A stretch of 64,000 bases of DNA, from positions 52,074 to 116,073 of the forward strand of contig JARPUW010000307.1 of assembly GCA_030533445.1 (NCBI GenBank), in the 5' to 3' direction. The DNA is from Cyprinodon diabolis (Eukaryota > Chordata > Actinopteri > Cyprinodontiformes > Cyprinodontidae). The position numbers and the translations under genes were made by a program. The notes under the pieces were generated by a model. It saw only the letters and a list, made by a program, of their open reading frames with translations, was not told the DNA's origin and searched no databases. Below are positions 19,412-32,455 of the stretch, one piece after another (the stretch's first letter is position 1; each line of letters begins with the position of its first letter).

Positions 19412-22400
19412 TTTCAGATATCTTTTACGGTTTTTGCTCAGCAGTCGTTTGTTCGGAGGGTAAGCACCTGGAAGCTAGCTGACAGTTAGCTTCTGCAGCA
19501 GCCTGCTAGAGTGCAGCTGCTGAAATCTTAGTGTGAGGCGGCCATTTTTTTCAGATCAAACATCTTATTCTCGCCCTCACGGCCACATATTTGGAGCTAC
19601 AGTCACCATTTTTGGTCAGTTTGTAGACTAAAACCTCTGGACTCACACAATGTCTTCGGAATTACGGTAGGATTAATACTTTTCCTTAAAAACCCTCCAG
19701 ACCAACCTAAAGTCGATGAGAGTTTCAGCCTTTCTCTATTCTTTTTGAGCTGAAGATGGGAGAGAAACGAATCAGACTATGTGTTTTCAACTCGTCATAA
19801 ATATTTTTCTGAATGACACACATACACCAAAGTTGGTATAGTTGGAGTCGAAGGATTGCTGATGCTCATGGTGAAAATGTTTTTTGAATAACTCATACGG
19901 TTTTTGATCAGTAGTCGTTTGTTCGGTGCCGTTCTTCCCATACAAAAAAGCCTGGGAAGAAGAAACCAATAGTGAGTGCAGCTGTTGTCTGTGTCAGTGA
20001 GAGGCTCGTTAAGCGTTGTCAAGGTTACCAAGCTTCAAACAGATTTTACCTCTGCTGTTTTAAACAGCACATATTAATCTAATGGAGGGTGAAAGGACTG
20101 ATTTAACATTGGGAAATGGATACTATATGACTGCTGTCCATGACACTTCCCTTGCCACTCAGCACTGATAGACTTTCAAAATAAGACTCCAGGGACCCTA
20201 CAAAATAAAAGCCTCTATATTTTTTACATATATTTATTGCCCTATATGGCTCAACATTATGACCCAAACTCAACCCCGTTTTAGAGAATAGACTCTAGGA
20301 GACTGTTTAAAACACACCCTATAGCAAATTTCAAAATAAAAGCTTCCCATTTCCGCTTCATCTACTGCCCTAATAACATGGAAAAAGAGTGATTTAACGA
20401 TTGGAAAGTAATCAACTATCATTGACGGGTCTGAACATTTTCTATAAACACAACTCTGTTGGACTTTCAAAATAAGACTCCAGCGACCCTACAAAATAAA
20501 AGCCTCTAGATTATACTAATGCATTAATTGATGCAAATGGCTCAACATTATGACCCAAACTCTTCCAGGTTGTTTTTATTAGACTCTAGTGACCTTTTCA
20601 AAACACACCCCAGAGCAAATTTCACAATAAAAGTCTCCCATTTACTCTGTAATAAAGCAACTATTCACCTAATAACATGGAAAACCAGTGATTTAACATT
20701 TGGAAATGGATTCTATATCACTGCTGGGCGTGACCCATCTTTTGATGCACATTCATGATAGACTTTCAAAATAAGACTACAAGGACTCTACAGAATAAAA
20801 GCCTCTTCCTTATACACACTCATACATTCTGGCATATTGCTCATTGCCATTGGTGATTTCATCACTGCAATGGCTCTTAGAAGGAGGGCGGAGCCCGCCA
20901 ATGGTAACAGGCGGGCGGAGCCCGCCAAAGGTGATTACATCACTGCAATGGCTCTTAGCAGGCGGGCGGAGCCCGCCATTGGTGATTTCATCACTGCAAT
21001 GGCTCTTAGAAGGCGGGCAGAGCCCGCCATTGGTGATTTTTTTCTTCACTGAGATGGCTCCTAGCAGGCGGGCGAAGCCCGCCAACTGGGCTTTACCCAC
21101 TGTGTTTCAATATGGACAACCCATATTACCCTTGTGCATCATACGCTGTGCACGTCTATTTCCCAGATGTCAGCACAAGTGGCACACAGCTCTCTTTGCC
21201 CATGAACTTGCCCTCTTTCCTTCCCTCAGCAGCCCTCAAAGGCGTAAGCAGTTGGTCTGGGGAGCCCCGACGTCACTTGCCAGGGCCGTATTGGCCCGGT
21301 TCCCCAGACGGGCAGTAGGTGGCCCCCCTCAAAATTTCTTTAGAAATTTTCTAGTTGGGGGGCCACATGCCGAAGGCATGGCCCACCTACTACTATTGCA
21401 CATATTTATTCCGCGTATTATTGGGGGGCCACATGCCGAAGGCATGGCCCACCTACTACTATTGCACATATTTATTCCGCGTATTATTATTGGGGGGCCA
21501 CATGCCGAAGGCATGGCCCACCTACTACTATTGCACATATTTATTCCGCGTATTATTATTGGGGGGCCACATGCCGAAGGCATGGCCCACCTACTACTAT
21601 TGCACATATTTATTCCGCGTATTATTATTATTATAATTCTCCCGTATACCCAAAACTTCGGCGCGTAACTAGTCCCGCACGGTTTGGCGGATCGGGCCCA
21701 AAGTTGGCACACGCGTCGGGACCAATGGGGTGATGTGTGCTTGTATAAAACTTTCTCATTAGTCCGAAGGTTTGCGAATTATTAGCGAAAACGTCGCAAA
21801 AAAATCCCATAGGAAATGAATGGGGAGAGGAAAAAAAAAGCATAAAAAACAGCACTTCACTGTGTCGGCATACATTCACCTAGAAAAACAGTTTGAAGCT
21901 CAGTTTGTAGATAAATCCTTCGTCTATTTAAAACTGAAGACGGTATGTTGATAACTGCTACGGTTTTTGTATAATCAGACCTCAAGCGCCACAAAGTTTT
22001 AGCAAAATCCAGCCTGCTAGAGTGGAGCAACTGAAAAGCTAGAGTGTGAGGCAGGCGTTTTTTAAACACAAAAAAACATTTTAAACTCGCCCTCACGGCC
22101 ACATATTTATAGCTAGAGTCACCATTTTTGGTCAGTTTGTAGACTGAAATCTCTGGACCCACACAATATCTTCGGAATTACGGTAGGATTAATACTTTTC
22201 CTTAAAAACCCTCCAGACCGACCTAAAGTCGATGAAAATCAGAGCCGTTTTTCATTGGTTTTGGAGCAGAAGAGGGGAGAAAAACGAATCCGACTATGTG
22301 TTTTAAACTCGTCATAAATATTTTTCTGAATGACACACATACACCAAAGTTGGCATAGTTGGAGTCGAAGGATGACTGACGCTCACGGTGAAAAAATTTT

Positions 22401-22853
22401 TTGAATAACTCATACGGTTTTTGCTCAGCAGTCGTTTGTTCGGAGGACATTTTAAGCACCTGAAAGCTGAGTGACAGTGACCTGCTGCAGCTAGCTCAAT
22501 TAGAAGCTTAGGTGTGATGAAACGTTTTTTCTTTTTCTTTCTCTTCCCATTCAGTTTGTAGATGACCTACAGCCATGAAAGTTACTCCAATTGAAGACAA
22601 GATATAGCTGTCGCTTAGATAAAAAGAATTTTTCAGATACCTTTTACGGTTTTTACTCAGCAGTCGTTTGTTCGGAGGGGTGCTTTAGCAGCTAAAAGGT
22701 GAGTGAGAGTGAGGTCCTGCAGTTCAAACAAAGGGAGGAGCAGGTGGGCCAACCATTTTGTTTGTGCTTCGTTTTGGGTTGTGAAAGACCTACAGACATG
22801 AAGGTTACCCCAGTCTGAGACAAAGGATAGATGTTGCTTTCACTGAAAGAATT
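19412..22853. repeat. Macrosatellite unit 7 (four-module unit)
   Basis: This unit is 3,442 bases long and has four variable modules (21357-21632). The GC hairpin block (20883-21083) opens with a stem-mutated hairpin (GGAGGGC) shared only with unit 17. It has TTTTTTTCAGATC near 19545 (shared with units 9 and 17) and CCCAGATGTC near 21162 (shared with units 9, 12 and 17). The right end carries AATCCGAC near 22288. Confidence 0.96.
21357..21632. repeat. Variable hairpin module, four copies (unit 7)
   Basis: Copies are 21357-21422, 21423-21491, 21492-21560 and 21561-21632, with 2, 3, 3 and 4 ATT. The first copy again has the shortest and the last the longest ATT tract. Confidence 0.96.
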
Positions 22854-25800
22854 TTTCAGATATCTTTTACGGTTTTTGCTCAGCAGTCGTTTGTTCGGAG
22901 GGTAAGCACCTGGAAGCTAGCTGACAGTTAGCTTCTGCAGCAGCCTGCTAGAGTGCAGCTGCTGAAATCTTAGTGTGAGGCGGCCATTTTTTAAGATCAA
23001 ACATCTTATTCTCGCCCTCACGGCCACATATTTGGAGCTACAGTCACCATTTTTGGTCAGTTTGTAGACTGAAACCTCTGGACTCACACAATGTCTTCGG
23101 AATTACGGTAGGATTAATACTTTGCCTTAAAAACCCTCCAGACCAACCTAAAGTGGATGAGAGTTTCAGCCTTTCTCCATTCTTTTTGAGCTGAAGATGG
23201 GAGAAAAACGAATCAGACTATGTGTTTTCAACTCGTCATAAATATTTTTCTGAATGACACACATACACCAAAGTTGGTATAGTTGGAGTCGAAGGATTGC
23301 TGATGCTCATGGTGAAAATGTTTTTTGAATAACTCATACGGTTTTTGATCAGTAGTCGTTTGTTCGGTGCCGTTCTTCCCATACAAAAAAGCCTGGGAAG
23401 AAGAAACCAATAGTGAGTGCAGCTGTTGTCTGTGTCAGTGAGAGGCTCGTTAAGCGTTGTCAAGGTTACCAAGCTTCAAACAGATTTTACCTCTGCTGTT
23501 TTAAACAGCACATATTAATCTAATGGAGGGTGAAAGGACTGATTTAACATTGGGAAATGGATACTATATGACTGCTGTACATGACACTTCCCTTGCCACT
23601 CAGCACTGATAGACTTTCAAAATAAGACTCCAGGGACCCTACAAAATAAAAGCCTCTATATTTTTTACATATATTTATTGCTCTATATGGCTCAACATTA
23701 TGACCCAAACTCAACCCCGTTTTAGAGAATAGACTCTAGGAGACTGTTTAAAACACACCCTATAGCAAATTTCAAAATAAAAGCCTCCCATTTCCGCTTC
23801 ATCTACTGCCCTAATAACATGGAAAAAGAGTGATTTAACGATTGGAAAGTAATCAACTATCATTGACGGGTCTGAACATTTTCTATAAACACAACTCTGT
23901 TGGACTTTCAAAATAAGACTCCAGGGACCCTACAAAATAAAAGCCTCTAGATTATAGTAATGCATTAATTGATGCAAATGGCTCAACATTATGACCCAAA
24001 CTCTTCCAGGTTGTTTTTATTAGACTCTAGTGACCTTTTCAAAACACACCCCAGAGCAAATTTCACAATAAAAGTCTCCCATTTACTCTGTAATACAGCA
24101 ACTATTCACCTAATAACATGGAAAACCAGTGATTTAACATTTGGAAATGGATTCTATATCACTGCTGGGCGTGACCCATCTTTTGATGCACATTCATGAT
24201 AGACTTTCAAAATAAGACTACAAGGACTCTACAGAATAAAAGCCTCTTCCTTATACACACTCATACATTCTGGCATATTGCTCATTGCCATTGGTGATTT
24301 CATCACTGCAATGGCTCTTAGAAGGCGGGCGGAGCCCGCCAATGGTAACAGGCGGGCGGAGCCCGCCAAAGGTGATTACATCACTGCAATGGCTCTTAGC
24401 AGGCGGGCGGAGCCCGCCATTGGTGATTTCATCACTGCAATGGCTCTTAGAAGGCGGGCAGAGCCCGCCATTGGTGATTTTTTTCTTCACTGAGATGGCT
24501 CCTAGCAGGCGGGCGAAGCCCGCCAACTGGGCTTTACCCACTGTGTTTCAATATGGACAACCCATATTACCCTTGTGCATCATACTCTGTGCACGTCTAT
24601 TTCCCAGATTTCAGCACAAGTGGCACACAGCTCTCTTTGCCCATGAACTTGCCCTCTTTCCTTCCCTCAGCAGCCCTCAAAGGCGTAAGCAGTTGGTCTG
24701 GGGAGCCCCGACGTCACTTGCCAGGGCCGTATTGGCCCGGTTCCCCAGACGGGCAGTAGGTGGCCCCCCTCAAAATTTCTTTAGAAATTTTCTAGTTATT
24801 ATTATAATTCTCCCGTATACCCAAAACTTCGGCGCGTAACTAGTCCCGCACGGTTTGGCGGATCGGGCCCAAAGTTGGCACACGCGTCGGGACCAATGGG
24901 GTGATGTGTGCTTGTATAAAACTTTCTCATTAGTCCGAAGGTTTGCGAATTATTAGCGAAAACGTCGCAAAAAAATCCCATAGGAAATGAATGGGGAGAG
25001 GAAAAAAAAAGCATAAAAAACAGCACTTCACTGTGTCGGCATACATTCACCTAGAAAAACAGTTTGAAGCTCAGTTTGTAGATAAATCCTTCGTCTATTT
25101 AAAACTGAAGACGGTATGTTGATAACTGCTACGGTTTTTGTATAATCAGACCTCAAGCGCCACAAAGTTTTAGCAAAATCCAGCCTGCTAGAGTGGAGCA
25201 ACTGAAAAGCTAGAGTGTGAGGCAGGCGTTTTTTAAACACAAAAAAACATTTTAAACTCGCCCTCACGGCCACATATTTATAGCTAGAGTCACCATTTTT
25301 GGTCAGTTTGTAGACTGAAATCTCTGGACCCACACAATATCTTCGGAATTACGGTAGGATTAATACTTTTCCTTAAAAACCCTCCAGACCGACCTAAAGT
25401 CGATGAAAATCAGAGCCGTTTTTCATTGGTTTTGGAGCAGAAGAGGGGAGAAAAACGAATCAGACTATGGGTTTTAAACTCGTCATAAATATTTTTCTGA
25501 ATGACACACATACACCAAAGTTGGCATAGTTGGAGTCGAAGGATGACTGACGCTCACGGTGAAAAAATTTTTTGAATAACTCATACGGTTTTTGCTCAGC
25601 AGTCGTTTGTTCGGAGGACATTTTAAGCACCTGAAAGCTGAGTGACAGTGACCTGCTGCAGCTAGCTCAATTAGAAGCTTAGGTGTGATGAAACGTTTTT
25701 TCTTTTCTTTCTCTTCCCATTCAGTTTGTAGATGACCTACAGCCATGAAAGTTACTCCAATCGAAGACAAGATATAGCTGTCGCTTAGATAAAAAGAATT

Positions 25801-26023
25801 TTTCAGATACCTTTTACGGTTTTTACTCAGCAGTCGTTTGTTCGGAGGGGTGCTTTAGCAGCTAAAAGGTGAGTGAGAGTGAGGTCCTGCAGTTAAAAGA
25901 AAGGGAGGAGCAGGTGGGCCAACCATTTTGTTTGTGCTTCGTTTTGGGTTGTGAAAGACCTACAGACATGAAGGTTACCCCAGTCTGAGACAAAGGATAG
26001 ATGTTGCTTTCACTGAAAGAATT
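22854..26023. repeat. Macrosatellite unit 8 (type R, no module)
   Basis: All type R markers of unit 5 are present, but the variable module is absent (ATT repeated twice at about 24797). The GC hairpin block is 24324-24524. Private differences include GACTATGGGTTTT near 25465 and a shorter pyrimidine tract near 25700 (one T fewer). The block 21633-24797 reappears at 37672-40836, an offset of 16,039. Confidence 0.96.
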
Positions 26024-29000
26024 TTTCAGATATCTTTTACGGTTTTTGCTCAGCAGTCGTTTGTTCGGAGGGTAAGCACCTGGAAGCTAGCTGACAGTTA
26101 GCTTCTGCAGCAGCCTGCTAGAGTGCAGCTGCTGAAATCTTAGTGTGAGGCGGCCATTTTTTTCAGATCAAACATCTTATTCTCGCCCTCACGGCCACAT
26201 ATTTGGAGCTACAGTCACCATTTTTGGTCAGTTTGTAGACTGAAACCTCTGGACTCACACAATGTCTTCGGAATTACGGTAGGATTAATACTTTTCCTTA
26301 AAAACCCTCCAGACCAACCTAAAGTCGATGAGAGTTTCAGCCTTTCTCTATTCTTTTTGAGCTGAAGATGGGAGAGAAACGAATCAGACTATGTGTTTTC
26401 AACTCGTCATAAATATTTTTCTGAATGACACACATACACCAAAGTTGGTATAGTTGGAGTCGAAGGATTGCTGATGCTCATGGTGAAAATGTTTTTTGAA
26501 TAACTCATACGGTTTTTGATCAGTAGTCGTTTGTTCGGTGCCGTTCTTCCCATACAAAAAAGCCTGGGAAGAAGAAACCAATAGTGAGTGCAGCTGTTGT
26601 CTGTGTCAGTGAGAGGCTCGTTAAGCGTTGTCAAGGTTACCAAGCTTCAAACAGATTTTACCTCTGCTGTTTTAAACAGCACATTTAATTTAATGGAGGG
26701 TGAAAGGACTGATTTAACATTGGGAAATGGATACTATATGACTGCTGTCCATGACACTTCCCTTGCCACTCAGCACTGATAGACTTTCAAAATAAGACTC
26801 CAGGGACCCTACAAAATAAAAGCCTCTATATTTTTTACATATATTTATTGCCCTATATGGCTCAACATTATGACCCAAACTCAACCCCGTTTTAGAGAAT
26901 AGACTCTAGGAGACTGTTTAAAACACACCCTATAGCAAATTTCAAAATAAAAGCCTCCCATTTCCGCTTCATCTACTGCCCTAATAACATGGAAAAAGAG
27001 TGATTTAACGATTGGAAAGTAATCAACTATCATTGACGGGTCTGAACATTTTCTATAAACACAACTCTGTTGGACTTTCAAAATAAGACTCCAGCGACCC
27101 TACAAAATAAAAGCCTCTAGATTATACTAATGCATTAATTGATGCAAATGGCTCAACATTATGACCCAAACTCTTCCAGGTTGTTTTTATTAGACTCTAG
27201 TGACCTTTTCAAAACACACCCCAGAGCAAATTTCACAATAAAAGTCTCCCATTTACTCTGTAATACAGCAACTATTCACCTAATAACATGGAAAACCAGT
27301 GATTTAACATTTGGAAATGGATTCTATATCACTGCTGGGCGTGACCCATCTTTTGATGCACATTCATGATGGACTTTCAAAATAAGACTACAAGGACTCT
27401 ACAGAATAAAAGCCTCTTCCTTATACACACTCATACATTCTGGCATATTGCTCATTGCCATTGGTGATTTCATCACTGCAATGGCTCTTAGAAGGCGGGC
27501 GGAGCCCGCCAATGGTAACAGGCGGGCGGAGCCCGCCAAAGGTGATTACATCACTGCAATGGCTCTTAGCAGGCGGGCGGAGCCCGCCATTGGTGATTTC
27601 ATCACTGCAATGGCTCTTAGAAGGCGGGCAGAGCCCGCCATTGGTGATTTTTTTCTTCACTGAGATGGCTCCTAGCAGGCGGGCGAAGCCCGCCAACTGG
27701 GCTTTACCCACTGTGTTTCAATATGGACAACCCATATTACCCTTGTGCATCATACGCTGTGCACGTCTATTTCCCAGATGTCAGCACAAGTGGCACACAG
27801 CTCTCTTTGCCCATGAACTTGCCCTCTTTCCTTCCCTCAGCAGCCCTCAAAGGCGTAAGCAGTTGGTCTGGGGAGCCCCGACGTCACTTGCCAGGGCCGT
27901 ATTGGCCCGGTTCCCAAGACGGGCAGTAGGTGGCCCCCCTCAAAATTTCTTTAGAAATTTTCTAGTTGGGGGGCCACATGCCGAAGGCATGGCCCACCTA
28001 CTACTATTGCACATATTTATTCCGCGTATTATTATTATTATAATTCTCCCGTATACCCAAAACTTCGGCACGTAACTAGTCCCGCACGGTTTGGCGGATC
28101 GGGCCCAAAGTTGGCACACGCGTCGGGACCAATGGGGTGATGTGTGCTTGTATAAAACTTTCTCATTAGTCCGAAGGTTTGCGAATTATTAGCGAAAACG
28201 TCGCAAAAAAATCCCATAGGAAATGAATGGGGAGAGGAAAAAAAAAGCATAAAAAACAGCACTTCACTGTGTCGCCATACATTCACCTAGAAAAACAGTT
28301 TGAAGCTCAGTTTGTAGATAAATCCTTCGTCTATTTAAAACTGAAGACGGTATGTTGATAACTGCTACGGTTTTTGTATAATCAGACCTCAAGCGCCACA
28401 AAGTTTTAGCAAAATCCAGCCTGCTAGAGTGGAGCAACTGAAAAGCTAGAGTGTGAGGCAGGCGTTTTTTAAACACAAAAAAACATTTTAAACTCGCCCT
28501 CACGGCCACATATTTATAGCTAGAGTCACCATTTTTGGTCAGTTTGTAGACTGAAATCTCTGGACCCACACAATATCTTCGGAATTACGGTAGGATTAAT
28601 ACTTTTCCTTAAAAACCCTCCAGACCGACCTAAAGTCGATGAAAATCAGAGCCGTTTTTCATTGGTTTTGGAGCAGAAGAGGGGAGAAAAACGAATCCGA
28701 CTATGTGTTTTAAACTCGTCATAAATATTTTTCTGAATGACACACATACACCAAAGTTGGCATAGTTGGAGTCGAAGGATGACTGACGCTCACGGTGAAA
28801 AAAATTTTTGAATAACTCATACGGTTTTTGCTCAGCAGTCGTTTGTTCGGAGGACATTTTAAGCACCTGAAAGCTGAGTGACAGTGACCTGCTGCAGCTA
28901 GCTCAATTAGAAGCTTAGGTGTGATGAAACGTTTTTTCTTTTTCTTTCTCTTCCCATTCAGTTTGTAGATGACCTACAGCCATGAAAGTTACTCCAATTG

Positions 29001-29260
29001 AAGACAAGATATAGCTGTCGCTTAGATAAAAAGAATTTTTCAGACACCTTTTACGGTTTTTACTCAGCAGTCGTTTGTTCGGAGGGGTGCTTTAGCAGCT
29101 AAAAGGTGAGTGAGAGTGAGGTCCTGCAGTTCAAACAAAGGGAGGAGCAGGTGGGCCAACCATTTTGTTTGTGCTTCGTTTTGGGTTGTGAAAGACCTAC
29201 AGACATGAAGGTTACCCCAGTCTGAGACAAAGGATAGATGTTGCTTTCACTGAAAGAATT
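26024..29260. repeat. Macrosatellite unit 9
   Basis: One module lies at 27968-28039 and the GC hairpin block is 27494-27694. A private change ACATTTAATTTAATGG near 26681 replaces ACATATTAATCTAATGG. The GATGTC variant near 27778 and CCCAAGACGG near 27912 are shared with unit 12. Its right third, from about 28038, is nearly identical to the end of unit 3. Confidence 0.96.
27968..28039. repeat. Variable hairpin module, one copy (unit 9)
   Basis: A single 72-base module ends in four ATT and is followed by the GGCACG variant of the CpG-rich segment, also seen in units 2, 3 and 18. Confidence 0.95.
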
Positions 29261-32200
29261 TTTCAGATATCTTTTACGGTTTTTGCTCAGCAGTCGTTTG
29301 TTCGGAGGGTAAGCACCTGGAAGCTAGCTGACAGTTAGCTTCTGCAGCAGCCTGCTAGAGTGCAGCTGCTGAAATCTTAGTGTGAGGCGGCCATTTTTTT
29401 AAGATCAAACATCTTATTCTCGCCCTCACGGCCACATATTTGGACCTACAGTCACCATTTTTGGTCAGTTTGTAGACTGAAACCTCTGGACTCACACAAT
29501 GTCTTCGGAATTACGGTAGGATTAATACTTTTCCTTAAAAACCCTCCAGACCAACCTAAAGTCGATGAGTTTCAGCCTTTCTCCATTCTTTTTAAGCTGA
29601 AGATGGGAGAAAAACGAATCAGACTATGTGTTTTCAAGTCGTCATAAATATTGTTCTGAATGACACACATACACCAAAGTTGGTATAGTTGGAGTCGAAG
29701 GATTGCTGATGCTCATGGTGAAATTTTCTTTTTAATAACTCATACGGTTTTTGCTCAGCAGTCGTTTGTTCGGTGCCGTTCTTCCCATACAAAAAAGCCT
29801 GGGAAGAAGAAACCAATAGTGAGTGCAGCTGTTGTCTGTGTCAGTGAGAGGCTCATTAAGCGTTGTCAAGGTTACCAAGCTTCAAACAGATTTTACCTCT
29901 GCTGTTTTAAACAGCACATATTAATCTAATGGAGGGTGAAAGCACTGATTTAACATTGGGAAATGGATACTATATGACTGCCGTCCATGACACTTCCCTT
30001 GCCACTCAGCACTGATAGACTTTCAAAATAAGACTCCAGGGACCCTTCAAAATAAAAGCCTCTATATTTTTTACATATATTTATTGCCCTATATGGCTCA
30101 ACATTATGACCCAAACTCAACCCCATTTTAGAGAATAGACTCTAGGAGACTGTTTAAAACACACCCTATGGCAAATTTCAAAATAAAAGCCTCCCATTTC
30201 CGCTTCATCTACTGCCCTAATAAAATGGAAAAAGAGTGATTTAACGATTGGAAAGTCATCAACTATCATTGATGGGTCTGAACATTTTCTCTAAACACAA
30301 CTCTGTTGGACTTTCAAAATAAGACTCCAGGGACCCTACAAAATAAAAGCCTCTAGATTATACTAATGCATTAATTGATGCAAATGGCTCAACATTATGA
30401 CCCAAACTCTTCCAGGTTGTTTTTATTAGACTCTAGTGACCTTTTCAAAACACACCCCAGAGCAAATTTCACAATAAAAGTCCCCCATTTACTCTGTAAT
30501 ACAGGAACTATTCACCTAATAACATGGAAAACCAGTGATTTAACATTTGGAAATGGATTCTATATCACTGCTGGGCATGACCCATCTATAGATGCACTTC
30601 CATGATAGACTTTCAAAATAAGACTACAGGGACTCTACAAAATAAAAGCCTCTTCCTTATACACACTCATACATTCTGGCATATTGCTTATAGCCATTTG
30701 TAATTTCATCACTGCAATGGCTTTTAGAAGGCGGGCGGAGCCCGCCATTGGTGATTTCATCACTGCAATGGCTGTTAGGAGGCGGGCGGAGCCCGCCAAT
30801 GGTGATTTTTTTCATCACTGCAATGGCTCCTAGCAGGCGGGCGGAGCCCGCCATTGGTGATTTCATCACTGCAATGGCTCTTAGCAGGCGGGCAATGCCC
30901 GCCATTGGGGATTTTTTTCATCGCTGCAAGGGCTCCTAGCAGGCGGGCGGAGCCCACCAACTGAGCTTTACCCACTGCGGTTCAATATGGACAACCCATA
31001 TTACCCTTTTGCATCATACGCTGTGCACGTCTATTTCCCAGATTTCAGCACAAGTGGCACACAGCTCTCTTTGCCCATGACCTAGCCCTCTTTCCTTCCC
31101 TCAGCAGCCCTCAAAGGCGTAAGCAGTTGGTCTGGGGAGCCCCGACATCACTTGCCAGGGCCGTATTGGCCCTGTTCCCAAGATGGGCAGTAGGTGGCCC
31201 CCCTCAAAATTTCTTTAGAAATTTTCTAGTTATTATAATTCTCCCGTATACCCAAAACTTCGGCGCGTAACTAGTCCCGCACGGTTTGGCGGATCGGGCC
31301 CAAAGTTGGCACACGCGTCGGGACCAATGGGGTGATGTGTGCTTGTATAAAACTTTCTCATTAGTCCGAAGGTTTGCGAATTATTAGCGAAAACGTCGCA
31401 AAAAAATCCCATAGGAAATGAATGGGGAGAGGAAAAAAAAAGCATAAAAAACAGCACTTCACTGTGTCGGCATACATTCACCTAGAAAAACAGTTTGAAG
31501 CTCAGTTTGTAGATAAATCCTTCGTCTATTTAAAACTGAAGACGGTATGTTGATAACTGCTACGGTTTTTGTATAATCAGACCTCAAGCGCCACAAAGTT
31601 TTAGCAAAATCCAGCCTGCTAGAGTGGAGCAACTGAAAAGCTAGAGTGTGAGGCAGGCGTTTTTTAAACACAAAAAAACATTTTAAACTCGCCCTCACGG
31701 CCACATATTTATAGCTAGAGTCACCATTTTTGGTCAGTTTGTAGACTGAAATCTCTGGACCCACACAATATCTTCGGAATTACGGTAGGATTAATACTTT
31801 TCCTTAAAAACCCTCCAGACCGACCTAAAGTCGATGAAAATCAGAGCCGTTTTTCATTGGTTTTGGAGCAGAAGAGGGGAGAAAAACGAATCCGACTATG
31901 TGTTTTAAACTCGTCATAAATATTTTTCTGAATGACACACATACACCAAAGTTGGCATAGTTGGAGTCGAAGGATGACTGACGCTCACGGTGAAAAAATT
32001 TTTTGAATAACTCATACGGTTTTTGCTCAGCAGTCGTTTGTTCGGAGGACATTTTAAGCACCTGAAAGCTGAGTGACAGTGACCTGCTGCAGCTAGCTCA
32101 ATTAGAAGCTTAGGTGTGATGAAACGTTTTTTCTTTTTCTTTCTCTTCCCATTCAGTTTGTAGATGACCTACAGCCATGAAAGTTACTCCAATTGAAGAC

Positions 32201-32455
32201 AAGATATAGCTGTCGCTTAGATAAAAAGAATTTTTCAGATACCTTTTACGGTTTTTACTCAGCAGTCGTTTGTTCGGAGGGGTGCTTTAGCAGCTAAAAG
32301 GTGAGTGAGAGTGAGGTCCTGCAGTTAAAAGAAAGGGAGGAGCAGGTGGGCCAACCATTTTGTTTGTGCTTCGTTTTGGGTTGTGAAAGACCTACAGACA
32401 TGAAGGTTACCCCAGTCTGAGACAAAGGATAGATGTTGCTTTCACTGAAAGAATT
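29261..32455. repeat. Macrosatellite unit 10 (type Q)
   Basis: This is a near copy of unit 4, including the 2-base deletion, the AAT-loop hairpin and the degraded right hairpin arm. The GC hairpin block is 30730-30958. The offset from unit 4 is 19,453 until about 31228, where one ATT fewer makes it 19,450. It has no variable module. The right end has a TTAAAAGAAAGGG word near 32326 where unit 4 has TTCAAACAAAGGG, marking where the long match loosens. Confidence 0.96.
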